This document shows, piece after piece, positions 21,501-29,313 of a stretch of 32,627 nt of DNA. The stretch lies in assembly GCA_016208545.1 (NCBI GenBank), contig JACQXU010000022.1, positions 1 through 32,627 on the forward strand. The letters run 5' to 3'. Made by a program: the position numbers and the translations under genes. This DNA comes from Candidatus Uhrbacteria bacterium. Lineage in GTDB: Bacteria > Patescibacteriota > Patescibacteriia > UBA9934 > GWF2-40-263. Numbering within the stretch: position 1 is the first letter of the stretch; each line of letters starts with the position of its first letter. The notes under the pieces are model-generated. The model searched no databases, was not told the origin of the DNA, and saw only the letters and a list, made by a program, of their open reading frames with translations.

Positions 21501-23072
21501 ATGAATATGGATAAACCGAAAATTGATTTACTCAAACAGAAATATCAATTAGACGGTAACAAGAAGAATAACCTTCTTGTTTTTGGTCGTGTCATGATTA
21601 TCGCACTTGCGATCAGTGCAGTGATCGGAGTTGCGTTTTCTTATCGCATAAATTCAACTACAACAAGCACGAACGATTTTCCAAAAATTTCTCTTCTTTC
21701 AACAATTCGAAATTTTGTTGACGGCGATAAATTGAATGGTGAAGAAAACGATCGTGTCAACATTCTCCTTCTCGGAATCGGCGGTGAAGGTCACGAAGGC
21801 CCGCAACTCACAGACACAATTATGTTTGCCAGTTTCCAGCCGTCAACCGGAAAAATCGGGCTTATGTCTCTTCCTCGTGACATGACAGTTCCAATTCCGG
21901 GCTATGGTTATAGAAAAGTAAACCACGCAAACGCGCTTGGAGAAATGGACAAAACAGGATCAGGTCCAAAACTTGCGTCTCAAGTTATCGGACAAGTTTT
22001 AGACGAAGAAATCCAATATTATTTCCGTGTTGACTTTAACGGTTTTGCACAACTTATCGATCAAGTTGGCGGAATTGATGTTTATGTTGAACGCGGATTC
22101 ACTGATCCAGAATATCCAATACTCGGAAAAGAATATGATGAATGTGGAGGAGAAGCAGAAGAAGACCCAGAAGGCCCAGAAGGCCAAGAGGGCCTGGATG
22201 GTGAAAAAATTATTTCTCCAAATTATTCCTGTCGTTTTGAATCTTTAACTTTTCAAGAAGGCTGGATGCACATGAGCGGAGACACAGCCTTAAAATTTGT
22301 GCGTTCTCGTCACGGAACAAACGGTGAAGGCTCTGACTTTGCCCGTTCTGCGCGCCAACAAAAAATTTTGCTAGCAATCAAAGACAAAGTTTTTTCAGCT
22401 TCGACGTTTTTGAATCCTGCCAGAATGAATAAAATCCTCGACACACTCAAACAAAACATCGCAACGAACTTGGACGTTTCAAAAATGCTTAGGCTCGGAC
22501 GCGCGATAAAAAATCTTGAATCAGATCAACTTACACATCACGTTATTGACGCCTCTGAAGATTCACCTTTGTATGCGACAATTCTAAACGGCGCGTTTGT
22601 GCTTCTTCCAAAAAACGATGACTGGCGTCCTTTGCAAAAAATAGCTAAATACATTTTCACTCCAAAACAGGAACAATCGCGTTTTGCGCTATCGCCGGAT
22701 GAAAAACCAAAATTTGTAAAAGTTGAGATTCAAAATGGCACAAACCTGACAGGACTTGCATTTCGCGCATCGCAACTCCTCGACGGCCAGGGATTTGATG
22801 TTGTAAAAGTTGGAAATGCGGCGTCGCGCGGATATGAACACACTGTAATTTATGATTTGACAAACGGCGCTCGCGGCAGTGAACTGAAGGCCTTAAGCGA
22901 TTTTTTGAAAGCAGATGTAACGCTTTCCGCAACAGGTTGGATGGTAAGCGGTGAGGTGGTTCCAAAAGAAATTTCCGTAACAAGCGAAGAATATGAAAAA
23001 CTCGCGACAGAACAAAATATAGATTTTTTAATCATATTAGGTGAAAATTCGTCGAGTTTGGTGAGACAATAA
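21501..23072 (+). CDS. LytR-CpsA-Psr family protein with LytR C-terminal domain
   Basis: Family members ligate undecaprenyl-linked glycopolymers to peptidoglycan or other surface acceptors at the outer membrane face. 523 residues: a cytoplasmic tail, a transmembrane helix at about 29-50 (VMIIALAISAVIGVAFSY), and an LCP domain at about 85-320. The LCP domain has TDTIMFA, GLMSLPRDM, RKVNHANALG, and GDTALKFVRSRHG carrying the usual Arg/Asp site. A LytR_C domain (VKVEIQNGTNLTGLA..., ending DFLIILGEN) starts near 400. Within the LCP domain, Cys215 and Cys244 bracket an acidic, collagen-like insert (EDPEGPEGQEGLDGE), probably a disulfide-closed loop. der follows after 3 bp. The exact acceptor polymer is unknown. 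Confidence 0.92.
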   Translation: MNMDKPKIDLLKQKYQLDGNKKNNLLVFGRVMIIALAISAVIGVAFSYRINSTTTSTNDFPKISLLSTIRNFVDGDKLNGEENDRVNILLLGIGGEGHEGPQLTDTIMFASFQPSTGKIGLMSLPRDMTVPIPGYGYRKVNHANALGEMDKTGSGPKLASQVIGQVLDEEIQYYFRVDFNGFAQLIDQVGGIDVYVERGFTDPEYPILGKEYDECGGEAEEDPEGPEGQEGLDGEKIISPNYSCRFESLTFQEGWMHMSGDTALKFVRSRHGTNGEGSDFARSARQQKILLAIKDKVFSASTFLNPARMNKILDTLKQNIATNLDVSKMLRLGRAIKNLESDQLTHHVIDASEDSPLYATILNGAFVLLPKNDDWRPLQKIAKYIFTPKQEQSRFALSPDEKPKFVKVEIQNGTNLTGLAFRASQLLDGQGFDVVKVGNAASRGYEHTVIYDLTNGARGSELKALSDFLKADVTLSATGWMVSGEVVPKEISVTSEEYEKLATEQNIDFLIILGENSSSLVRQ

Positions 23073-23075
23073 TTT

Positions 23076-24443
23076 ATGGATGACCGAAAAATCCCGACGG
23101 TCGCTCTGATCGGACGCACAAACGTCGGAAAATCCACACTTTTCAATCGCATGTTGGAACAGCCAAAAGCGCTGGTTTCTGATATTCCAGGAACAACACG
23201 CGATCGAAACGAAGGCGAATGCATCTGGCGCGGAAAAACAATCAACCTAGTTGACACTGGCGGACTTGATGTTGATAAAAAAGATGCGATTGAACGCAAC
23301 ACAATTTTACAAGCAGAACACGCCATGAAAAAAGCTGACTTGATTCTATTTGTGCTTGACGCAAAAGTCGGACCGCTTCCGCAAGAACACTCACTGGCTC
23401 TCACGCTTAATAAATCTAAAGTTCCAGTGATCGTTGTTGCAAACAAAGCCGAGTCTGCCGCAGAACGCGCAGATGTCAAAGGCTCTCATTGGTTCCTCCA
23501 CGGACTAAAAGCTCCGATTGCGGTTTCAGCAAAACGCGGTTCAAGCGTTGGAGATCTTCTTGATGAAATTTTCGAACAGCTTGAGCGCGTCGGAACTCCT
23601 CCGATTGAAATTCAAAAAATAGAAGCAACTCGTGTTGCTGTAATTGGAAAACCAAATGTCGGAAAATCAACACTTCTTAATTCAATGATCGGCGAAGAAC
23701 GTTTCATAACAAGTCCAATTGCGCACACAACTCGCGAACCAAATGACACTCTTGTTCAAAAAGGCGATAAAAATTATATTTTCGTGGATACTGCCGGAAT
23801 GCGAAAAAGCGGAAAAGTAAAAAAATCAGGCGGGCTTGAAGCCGCGGCTGTTAAACGAAATGAATACGCAATCAAAATTTCAGATGTAACACTTTTGATT
23901 GTAGACGCGACTGAACCGATCGGAGCGCAAGAAAAAATTCTGGCCGGATTTTTGAAAGAATCAGGGACAGGCGTAATTGTAATTGTGAATAAATGGGATT
24001 TGGTGAAAGACAAAACAACAACAACAATGAATCGTTATCGCGAATATGTTGCCGCGTCGCTTCCCTTTCTTGAATGGGCGCCTGTTTTATTTATTTCAGC
24101 ATTGACAAAACAACGCGTGCAAACAATTTACGACATGATTGACACTGTTCAAACAAATAGAAATAGATGGCTTACTGAAAAAGAAATGGATGAATTTCTG
24201 AAACGAACGATCGCAGAACACAGACCAACGGCTGGCAAAGGAATTTTTCCTCCAAAAATTTTAGGAATGAAACAAGTCGCAATAGCTCCACCGGAATTTG
24301 ATCTAATCCTCAAAGCAAAACGCACTGATATTTTAAGTCAAAGTTATATTCGTTTTATAATCAATCGTTTGCATGATACATTTCATTTGAATGGAACGTC
24401 GGTTAGGATGAATATAAGGATCGCGAGATCGACAGCGGTATAG
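23076..24443 (+). CDS. der: Ribosome-assembly GTPase Der (EngA)
   Basis: Double-domain GTPase needed for 50S maturation. First G domain: GRTNVGKST at 12-20, DIPGTTRDR, DTGGLD and NKAE. Second G domain: GKPNVGKST at 191-199, TTREPNDT, DTAGMRKSG and NKWD. A C-terminal KH-like domain occupies the last 80 residues or so. 455 residues is normal. It starts 3 bp after the LCP gene and ends 3 bp before pth, without Shine-Dalgarno sequences, so it is a middle gene of the operon. Confidence 0.97.
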   Translation: MDDRKIPTVALIGRTNVGKSTLFNRMLEQPKALVSDIPGTTRDRNEGECIWRGKTINLVDTGGLDVDKKDAIERNTILQAEHAMKKADLILFVLDAKVGPLPQEHSLALTLNKSKVPVIVVANKAESAAERADVKGSHWFLHGLKAPIAVSAKRGSSVGDLLDEIFEQLERVGTPPIEIQKIEATRVAVIGKPNVGKSTLLNSMIGEERFITSPIAHTTREPNDTLVQKGDKNYIFVDTAGMRKSGKVKKSGGLEAAAVKRNEYAIKISDVTLLIVDATEPIGAQEKILAGFLKESGTGVIVIVNKWDLVKDKTTTTMNRYREYVAASLPFLEWAPVLFISALTKQRVQTIYDMIDTVQTNRNRWLTEKEMDEFLKRTIAEHRPTAGKGIFPPKILGMKQVAIAPPEFDLILKAKRTDILSQSYIRFIINRLHDTFHLNGTSVRMNIRIARSTAV

Positions 24444-24446
24444 ACT

Positions 24447-24974
24447 ATGCTCCTTATCATCGGCCTTGGAAATCCCGGAACACAATACACAAACACTCGG
24501 CACAATGTCGGATTTCTTGTGATTGATGAACTTTCAAAACGACTCAATATCAGTTTGCGAGAAAAACAAACTCTGGAAGCTGAAGTTGGTGAAGGTGAAA
24601 TAAATGGACAGCACATCGTACTTTCCAAACCACAAACTTTTATGAACAAAAGCAGTAGAGCCGTCCGCAAGCTCATGAAAAAATACTCTGCAAAACCAGA
24701 AAATGTGTTAGTGATTTATGATGACGCAGATCTTGCGTTTGGAAATGTGCGAATGAAGCCGGCTGGTTCGTCAGCCGGACATCGCGGAATGCAGTCAATA
24801 CTTGATTTGTTTCCATCAGGAATAAACATCGCGCGAGTCCGCGTTGGAATCGGCAGGCCAAGCCAGGATATTCCGCTTGATGAATTTGTTTTGCAAAAAT
24901 GGACGTTGTCTGAAAAAAAAGAATTGGAAAAAGTGATTGAAAAAGCTGTTGAGGTTTTGGGTTTTAGGTTATGA
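24447..24974 (+). CDS. pth: Peptidyl-tRNA hydrolase
   Basis: Recycles peptidyl-tRNA that drops off ribosomes. GLGNPGTQYTNTRHNVGF contains N9 and catalytic H19. KPQTFMNKS has N67, and IYDDADL has the catalytic Asp partner; GSSAGHRGM follows. 175 residues is slightly short. The last codons (EVLGFRL) are written by a GGTTTTGGGTTTTAGG word (24951-24970), so the repeat has replaced or extended the natural C-terminus. The TGA stop overlaps the dprA ATG by 4 bp. Confidence 0.96.
   Translation: MLLIIGLGNPGTQYTNTRHNVGFLVIDELSKRLNISLREKQTLEAEVGEGEINGQHIVLSKPQTFMNKSSRAVRKLMKKYSAKPENVLVIYDDADLAFGNVRMKPAGSSAGHRGMQSILDLFPSGINIARVRVGIGRPSQDIPLDEFVLQKWTLSEKKELEKVIEKAVEVLGFRL
24951..24970. repeat. GGTTTTGGGTTTTAGG word repeat at the pth/dprA junction
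   Basis: Same word as in the intergenic copies, here inside the 3' end of pth and immediately before the dprA ATG at 24971. Confidence 0.8.
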
Positions 24975-26056
24975 TACAAAATGATCTTCCTTATTGGCTG
25001 GCGCTTGCCCGATTCCAACCGTTTGGTTCTGTTCGGATGCAAAAACTAATGCGCCGTTTCAAAACAATGCAAAAAGTTTTTTCAGCAAGCGCGTCGTCGC
25101 TCACAGAAGCTGGAATTGAACCGCAAATTGTCAGTCGTTTTTTGCAAGAGAGAATTCATTTGAATCCAGAACAAGAACTTTTGAAGCTGAAAGAAGAGAA
25201 CGTCGAAGCAATAACACTTAACGATGAAAAATATCCTTCACTTTTGAAAACTTTGTATGATCCGCCCGCTGTTTTGTTTGTTCGCGGCAAACTTCCAAGC
25301 GAAGACAAAAAACATTTGGCAGTTGTTGGATCGCGAAAAGCGAGCGGATACGGAAAAGACGCTGTTCGAACTATTGTTGAACCACTTGCGAGAGCTGGGG
25401 TTGTGATTATTAGCGGACTTGCGTACGGAATTGACGCACTTGCGCATCAAGCCGCTCTCGACGCTGGCGGAACAACAGTTGCGGTTTTAGGATCGGGTGT
25501 TGACACAGAAAGTATTTATCCTTCTGCCAACCGAACGCTCGCATCTCAAATTCTCGCGCACAACGGCGCGATCGTGAGCGAATATCCAATCGGAACTTTG
25601 CCGCTAAAATCTTTTTTCCCAGTTCGAAATCGTATCATCGCAGGACTTTCAAGCGGAACTCTCGTTATCGAGGCGGCCCTCAAATCCGGATCGCTCATCA
25701 CAGCTCGTGCCGCTCTTGAACAAGGACGAGACGTTTACGCAGTTCCAGGATCGATATACTCGTCACTAAGTGACGGCCCAAACAATTTGATAAAAATGGG
25801 GGCGATACCTGTCACACAAGCGTCGGATATTTATCCTGTCGAAACGAACGAAAATACTGACAAATACCAACCAGCAAACGAAGAAGAACGCGCACTTTTC
25901 GACGCGATAGAACCAATTCCGCGCCACATTGATGAACTTATTCGACTCACACAACTTCCTCCAGCAACTGTAAATCATGTTCTTACTATTCTTGAAATGA
26001 AAGGCGCGATCAGGCACGATGGCGGACAATATTATTCTCGCAAAAACAATTCGTAG
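24971..26056 (+). CDS. dprA: DNA-processing protein DprA (Smf)
   Basis: Binds incoming single-stranded DNA during natural transformation and loads RecA. 361 residues: an N-terminal SAM-like region, then a Rossmann-like core with VVGSRKASGYG, SGLAYGIDALAHQAAL, SVYP-like ESIYPSANRTLA, SEYPIGTLPLKSFFPVRNRIIAGLS and VPGSIYSSLSDGPNNLIKMGA. A C-terminal winged-helix domain (about 300-361) closes it. Every hallmark motif is present. It is translationally coupled to pth (ATGA overlap). A comEC or com pilus gene is not in the window, though competence is common in CPR. Confidence 0.96.
   Translation: MIQNDLPYWLALARFQPFGSVRMQKLMRRFKTMQKVFSASASSLTEAGIEPQIVSRFLQERIHLNPEQELLKLKEENVEAITLNDEKYPSLLKTLYDPPAVLFVRGKLPSEDKKHLAVVGSRKASGYGKDAVRTIVEPLARAGVVIISGLAYGIDALAHQAALDAGGTTVAVLGSGVDTESIYPSANRTLASQILAHNGAIVSEYPIGTLPLKSFFPVRNRIIAGLSSGTLVIEAALKSGSLITARAALEQGRDVYAVPGSIYSSLSDGPNNLIKMGAIPVTQASDIYPVETNENTDKYQPANEEERALFDAIEPIPRHIDELIRLTQLPPATVNHVLTILEMKGAIRHDGGQYYSRKNNS
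25761..25776. repeat. 16-bp palindromic word CGTCACTAAGTGACGG inside dprA
   Basis: Exactly the same 16-mer, in the opposite orientation, forms the core of the palindrome upstream of rel (29220-29236). Here it encodes SSLSDG of a conserved DprA motif, so it may be coincidence or a protein-binding site. Confidence 0.5.
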
Positions 26057-26119
26057 CATGGAGAGCTGGCTCGACTGGGCGCCCGTGAAAGGTAATATCA
26101 TAGAGTTTTATAAAAAAAC

Positions 26120-26148
26120 TTGACGTCCACGAATTTCTATATTAGTAA
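26120..26148 (+). promoter_or_regulatory. Promoter for topA, leaderless type
   Basis: TTGACG (26120-26125), 17-bp spacer, TAGTAA (26143-26148), then 9 nt to the ATG at 26158. It lies in the 101-bp gap after dprA, so topA is at least partly transcribed on its own. Confidence 0.65.
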
Positions 26149-26157
26149 TACTTACAC

Positions 26158-28428
26158 ATGTCAACAAAACTCCTCATCGTCGAGTCTCCGACGAAAGCAA
26201 AAACAATTTCAAAATTTTTAGGGAATGATTACACAGTCCTCTCTTCATTTGGTCATATTCGTGACCTTCCAAAAAGCAAAATCGGCGTTGATGTTGAAAA
26301 TGATTTCACTCCAACATACACAATTCCGCCAGACAGCAAAAAACACGTTACTGAACTCAAAAAGGCTGCAAAAAATGTTGATGAAATACTTCTGGCAACT
26401 GACGAAGACCGAGAAGGAGAAGCAATCGCATGGCACGTTGCAAGCGCGCTTGGAATTGATGAAAAGAATGCGAGTCGAATCACTTTTCACGAAATTACAC
26501 GATCCGCGATTGAAGAAGCAGTCTCGCATCCGCGGTCGCTTGATTTGAATCTCGTGAATGCGCAACAAGCCAGACGCATTCTTGATCGTCTGGTTGGATA
26601 TGAACTCTCCCCTTTTTTGTGGCAGAAAGTCCGTCGCGGACTTTCGGCCGGACGCGTGCAATCTGTTGCAATGCGTCTCATAGTTGAACGTGAACGCGAG
26701 CGTTTGGCATTTAAAATTGATGAGTATTGGACGATCGATGCTGTTTTTCAAAAACGGCAAACTTCTTTTCCGGCAAAACTTGTTGAGATGGACGGAAAAA
26801 AATTGGATAAACTCGACATTCACACGAACGAACAAGCTGATAAAATCGTTTCTGATTTGACTGACGCTGATTTTGTCGTGAGCGCGGTTGAAAAAAAAGA
26901 AATCAGCAAAACTCCGCCAACACCATTTACAACTTCTGCTTTACAAATTGATTCAAACAACAAACTTGGATTTAGCGCAAAGCAAACAATGGTTCTCGCG
27001 CAAAAATTGTATGAAACAGGACGCATCACTTACATGCGCACAGACTCTATGAATCTCTCGGAAAAATTTTTGCAAGAAGCGCAAACTTTTATATCAGAGC
27101 GATTCGGCTCGCAGTACGCGACTGGAATCAAACATTACAAAACAAACAAAAAAGGCGCGCAGGAAGCACACGAGGCAATTCGTCCGACAGATGTTAATTC
27201 AAGTCCGGACGTTCTAAAAGGAATACTCGATCCGCGAGAATGGCGGCTTTATGATTTGATTTGGCGTCGAACACTTGCTTCACAATTTCCAAACGCTAAA
27301 CTAGAACGAACGTCAGTTGATCTATCCGCAAAATCTTACACATTTCGAGCAAACGGAAATGGAGTTGTGTTTGATGGTTTCATGAAAATTTATCAAGCCG
27401 CAAAAGAAACTTTATTGCCTTCCCTTTCAAAAGGCGACGCTGTTGAAACTCAAGAAATAAAACCAACACAACATTTCACAGAACCGCCAGCGAGATTTTC
27501 AGACGCGTCGCTTGTGAAAGCGCTCGAGGAATTTGGAATCGGCCGTCCTTCAACTTATGCTCCGACGATCAGCACAATCATCGAACGAGGATATATTGAA
27601 CGCGATGAAAATAAAAAACTTTTTCCAACTGACATTGCAATGATCGTGAATGATTTGTTGGTCGAACATTTTCCGCAAGTCGTTGATTTTGAATTCACTG
27701 CCAAAATGGAAAAAAATTTGGATGATGTTGCAGACGGAGAAATCGATTGGATCCCGATGCTCAAAGAATTTTATGTTCCGTTTCATTCAAACTTAGAAAA
27801 TAAAACAAAAGAGCTTACGCGACAAGACATTATGCCTGATCGCACGCTCGGCACTGATCCGCAAACTGGACTACCAGTAATTTTAAAAACTGGACGTTTT
27901 GGATCGTATGTTCAGCTTGGTGAATACACGGAAGAAGATAAAAAAAATGAAAAACCCAAACCAAAAAGTTCGTCTTTGCTAAAAGGAATGAACGCGGAAT
28001 CTGTAACTCTCGAACAAGCGCTCGCGTGTTTGTCGCTTCCGCGCACGATCGGGACAATGTCTGACGGAGAAGCGATCATTATTTCAAACGGACGTTTCGG
28101 GCCATATCTCAAAGCCGGTGAAAAAACTGCGTCAATTAAAGAACCGTGTGATCCGCTCACAATCACAAAAGAACAAGCAATCGAACTTTTGATTCAATCA
28201 AGCGAACTCAAGAAAAAAATGATGGAACCAATCGCGGAATTTGGTACAGATCCAGAAAGTAGCGGAACGATTTTGCTAAAACACGGACGCTTCGGTCCGT
28301 ATGTTACGGACGGAAAAACAAATGTTTCGCTTGGAAAAAAATTAGAACCGTCGGACATTACTCGCGAAAAAGCAATCGAACTCCTCGCCAAAAAACGCAC
28401 ACGAAGAAAATATGAAAAAAAGGCCTAA
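26158..28428 (+). CDS. topA: DNA topoisomerase I (type IA)
   Basis: Relaxes negative supercoils through a transient 5'-phosphotyrosine link. Toprim domain: LLIVESPTKAKT with the catalytic Glu at residue 9 or so, and DEDREG at 82-87. Then RRGLSAGRVQSVAMRLIVERE and ITYMRTDS with catalytic Tyr292. The C-terminus has repeated topoisomerase C-terminal motifs (LKTGRFGSYVQLGE, ISNGRFGPYLKAGE, LKHGRFGPYVTDGK) and no Cys4 zinc fingers, typical of many non-proteobacterial enzymes. 756 residues. The stop codon lies in the loop of a terminator hairpin shared with the converging gene. Confidence 0.97.
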   Translation: MSTKLLIVESPTKAKTISKFLGNDYTVLSSFGHIRDLPKSKIGVDVENDFTPTYTIPPDSKKHVTELKKAAKNVDEILLATDEDREGEAIAWHVASALGIDEKNASRITFHEITRSAIEEAVSHPRSLDLNLVNAQQARRILDRLVGYELSPFLWQKVRRGLSAGRVQSVAMRLIVERERERLAFKIDEYWTIDAVFQKRQTSFPAKLVEMDGKKLDKLDIHTNEQADKIVSDLTDADFVVSAVEKKEISKTPPTPFTTSALQIDSNNKLGFSAKQTMVLAQKLYETGRITYMRTDSMNLSEKFLQEAQTFISERFGSQYATGIKHYKTNKKGAQEAHEAIRPTDVNSSPDVLKGILDPREWRLYDLIWRRTLASQFPNAKLERTSVDLSAKSYTFRANGNGVVFDGFMKIYQAAKETLLPSLSKGDAVETQEIKPTQHFTEPPARFSDASLVKALEEFGIGRPSTYAPTISTIIERGYIERDENKKLFPTDIAMIVNDLLVEHFPQVVDFEFTAKMEKNLDDVADGEIDWIPMLKEFYVPFHSNLENKTKELTRQDIMPDRTLGTDPQTGLPVILKTGRFGSYVQLGEYTEEDKKNEKPKPKSSSLLKGMNAESVTLEQALACLSLPRTIGTMSDGEAIIISNGRFGPYLKAGEKTASIKEPCDPLTITKEQAIELLIQSSELKKKMMEPIAEFGTDPESSGTILLKHGRFGPYVTDGKTNVSLGKKLEPSDITREKAIELLAKKRTRRKYEKKA

Positions 28429-28441
28429 GCGGCCTTTTTTT
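28415..28441. terminator. Bidirectional terminator containing both stop codons
   Basis: Perfect 11-bp inverted repeat AAAAAAAGGCC/GGCCTTTTTTT with a 5-nt loop TAAGC. The loop supplies the topA TAA (28426-28428). Read on the minus strand the same bases plus one give the TAG (28427-28425) of the converging gene. It works as a T-tailed hairpin in both directions. Confidence 0.92.
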
Positions 28442-29084
28442 CTTCACTCGATTCTTCTACTTTTGACGGTTCTTCTTTCCCCTCTTCCTTTCCTCCTTCT
28501 CCTTCCGCTTTGTCCACTTTTCTTTTTCCTGCATCTGCTTTTTTCTTTTTCTCTTCTTCAGCAACTTTTTCTCTTAAACTTTTTTCCGGCTTTGACATTC
28601 CAATTTTTCCAGCCAAGAAAACCCCAAGTCCGACAAGCGGACTCAAAATCGTTAATTCCAACTGTGTCGGATTGGCGGCTTTCCAGTATTTTTTAATTTC
28701 GTCAGTTCCAGCCTTCTCAATCGAAGAGAAAAAATCATCCCACCACATTGCAACTCCCTTTGCCGCTTTTTCAACTCCGCGACCAAACGGCCAAGAGACG
28801 CCGAGCTTGGCAAGCCCACCCCAAAATTTTCCTTGTTGGCTAGGCGGACGTTCAACAACCCTAACTTTTGCCGGCTCTTCTTTTTTCTTTAATCCAGCCG
28901 CCAATCTTACAGCTTCCTCTTCAGATCTGGCTCGATCTTCAACCATTGCTGAATTAAGCACTTCACGGCGCTGTGCGGATTCGTCTTCTGACGAACCAAA
29001 CTCTTCACCTTCAATTTCTGGAGTTTCCTCATCAATTTCAAATCTAGTTGTGTCCATAGGTGGATATTGTTCAAATTCAGACAT
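28425..29084 (-). CDS. Charged hypothetical protein with one hydrophobic segment
   Basis: Not recognised; 219 residues. An acidic N-terminal third (EIDEETPEIEGEEFGSSEDESAQ) is followed by a Lys/Arg patch and a Trp-containing middle (FWGGLAKLGVSWPFGRG, MWWDDFFSSIEKAG). A hydrophobic segment at about 145-165 (LTILSPLVGLGVFLAGKIG) may be a membrane helix or amphipathic anchor. The tail is very Lys/Glu-rich and low-complexity. It has its own promoter with the -10 box 11 nt before the ATG, converges on topA by 4 bp, and ends in the shared terminator. Confidence 0.78.
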   Translation of the reverse strand: MSEFEQYPPMDTTRFEIDEETPEIEGEEFGSSEDESAQRREVLNSAMVEDRARSEEEAVRLAAGLKKKEEPAKVRVVERPPSQQGKFWGGLAKLGVSWPFGRGVEKAAKGVAMWWDDFFSSIEKAGTDEIKKYWKAANPTQLELTILSPLVGLGVFLAGKIGMSKPEKSLREKVAEEEKKKKADAGKRKVDKAEGEGGKEEGKEEPSKVEESSEEKKAA

Positions 29085-29095
29085 ATATTACTTTT

Positions 29096-29124
29096 AATTT
29101 AGCACAAAATCGAACTTACGTCAA
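29096..29124 (-). promoter_or_regulatory. Promoter for the 28425-29084 gene, leaderless type
   Basis: Minus strand TTGACG (29124-29119), 17-bp spacer, TAAATT (29101-29096), 11 nt to the ATG at 29084. Confidence 0.68.
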
Positions 29125-29148
29125 ACAAAATCCTCCAACCTTCTCAAT

Positions 29149-29253
29149 CGTCACTAAGTGGATGGAATTTTTAAGAAAATTTATTTGTAATTTAAGCAAA
29201 AAAAAATCACACGTTTTTACCGTCACTTAGTGACGGGGATATAGTGACGGGGA
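29149..29253. promoter_or_regulatory. Cluster of CGTCACTAAGTGACGG palindromes upstream of rel
   Basis: A perfect 17-bp palindrome CCGTCACTTAGTGACGG sits at 29220-29236. A 12-base partial copy CGTCACTAAGTG lies at 29149-29160. The right half repeats directly as TAGTGACGGGGA at 29228-29239 and 29242-29253 (14-bp step). The cluster lies just before a possible rel promoter (TTGAAC 29258-29263, 18 bp, TATGTT 29282-29287) in the divergent gap. A repressor operator or remnants of a dispersed palindromic repeat would both fit. The rest of the gap (29163-29219) is AT-rich with no feature I can name. Confidence 0.5.
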
Positions 29254-29313
29254 ATAATTGAACTTTTTTCACTGCCCATGGTATGTTTAGATTTGAATAA
29301 ACGAACTTCCGCT

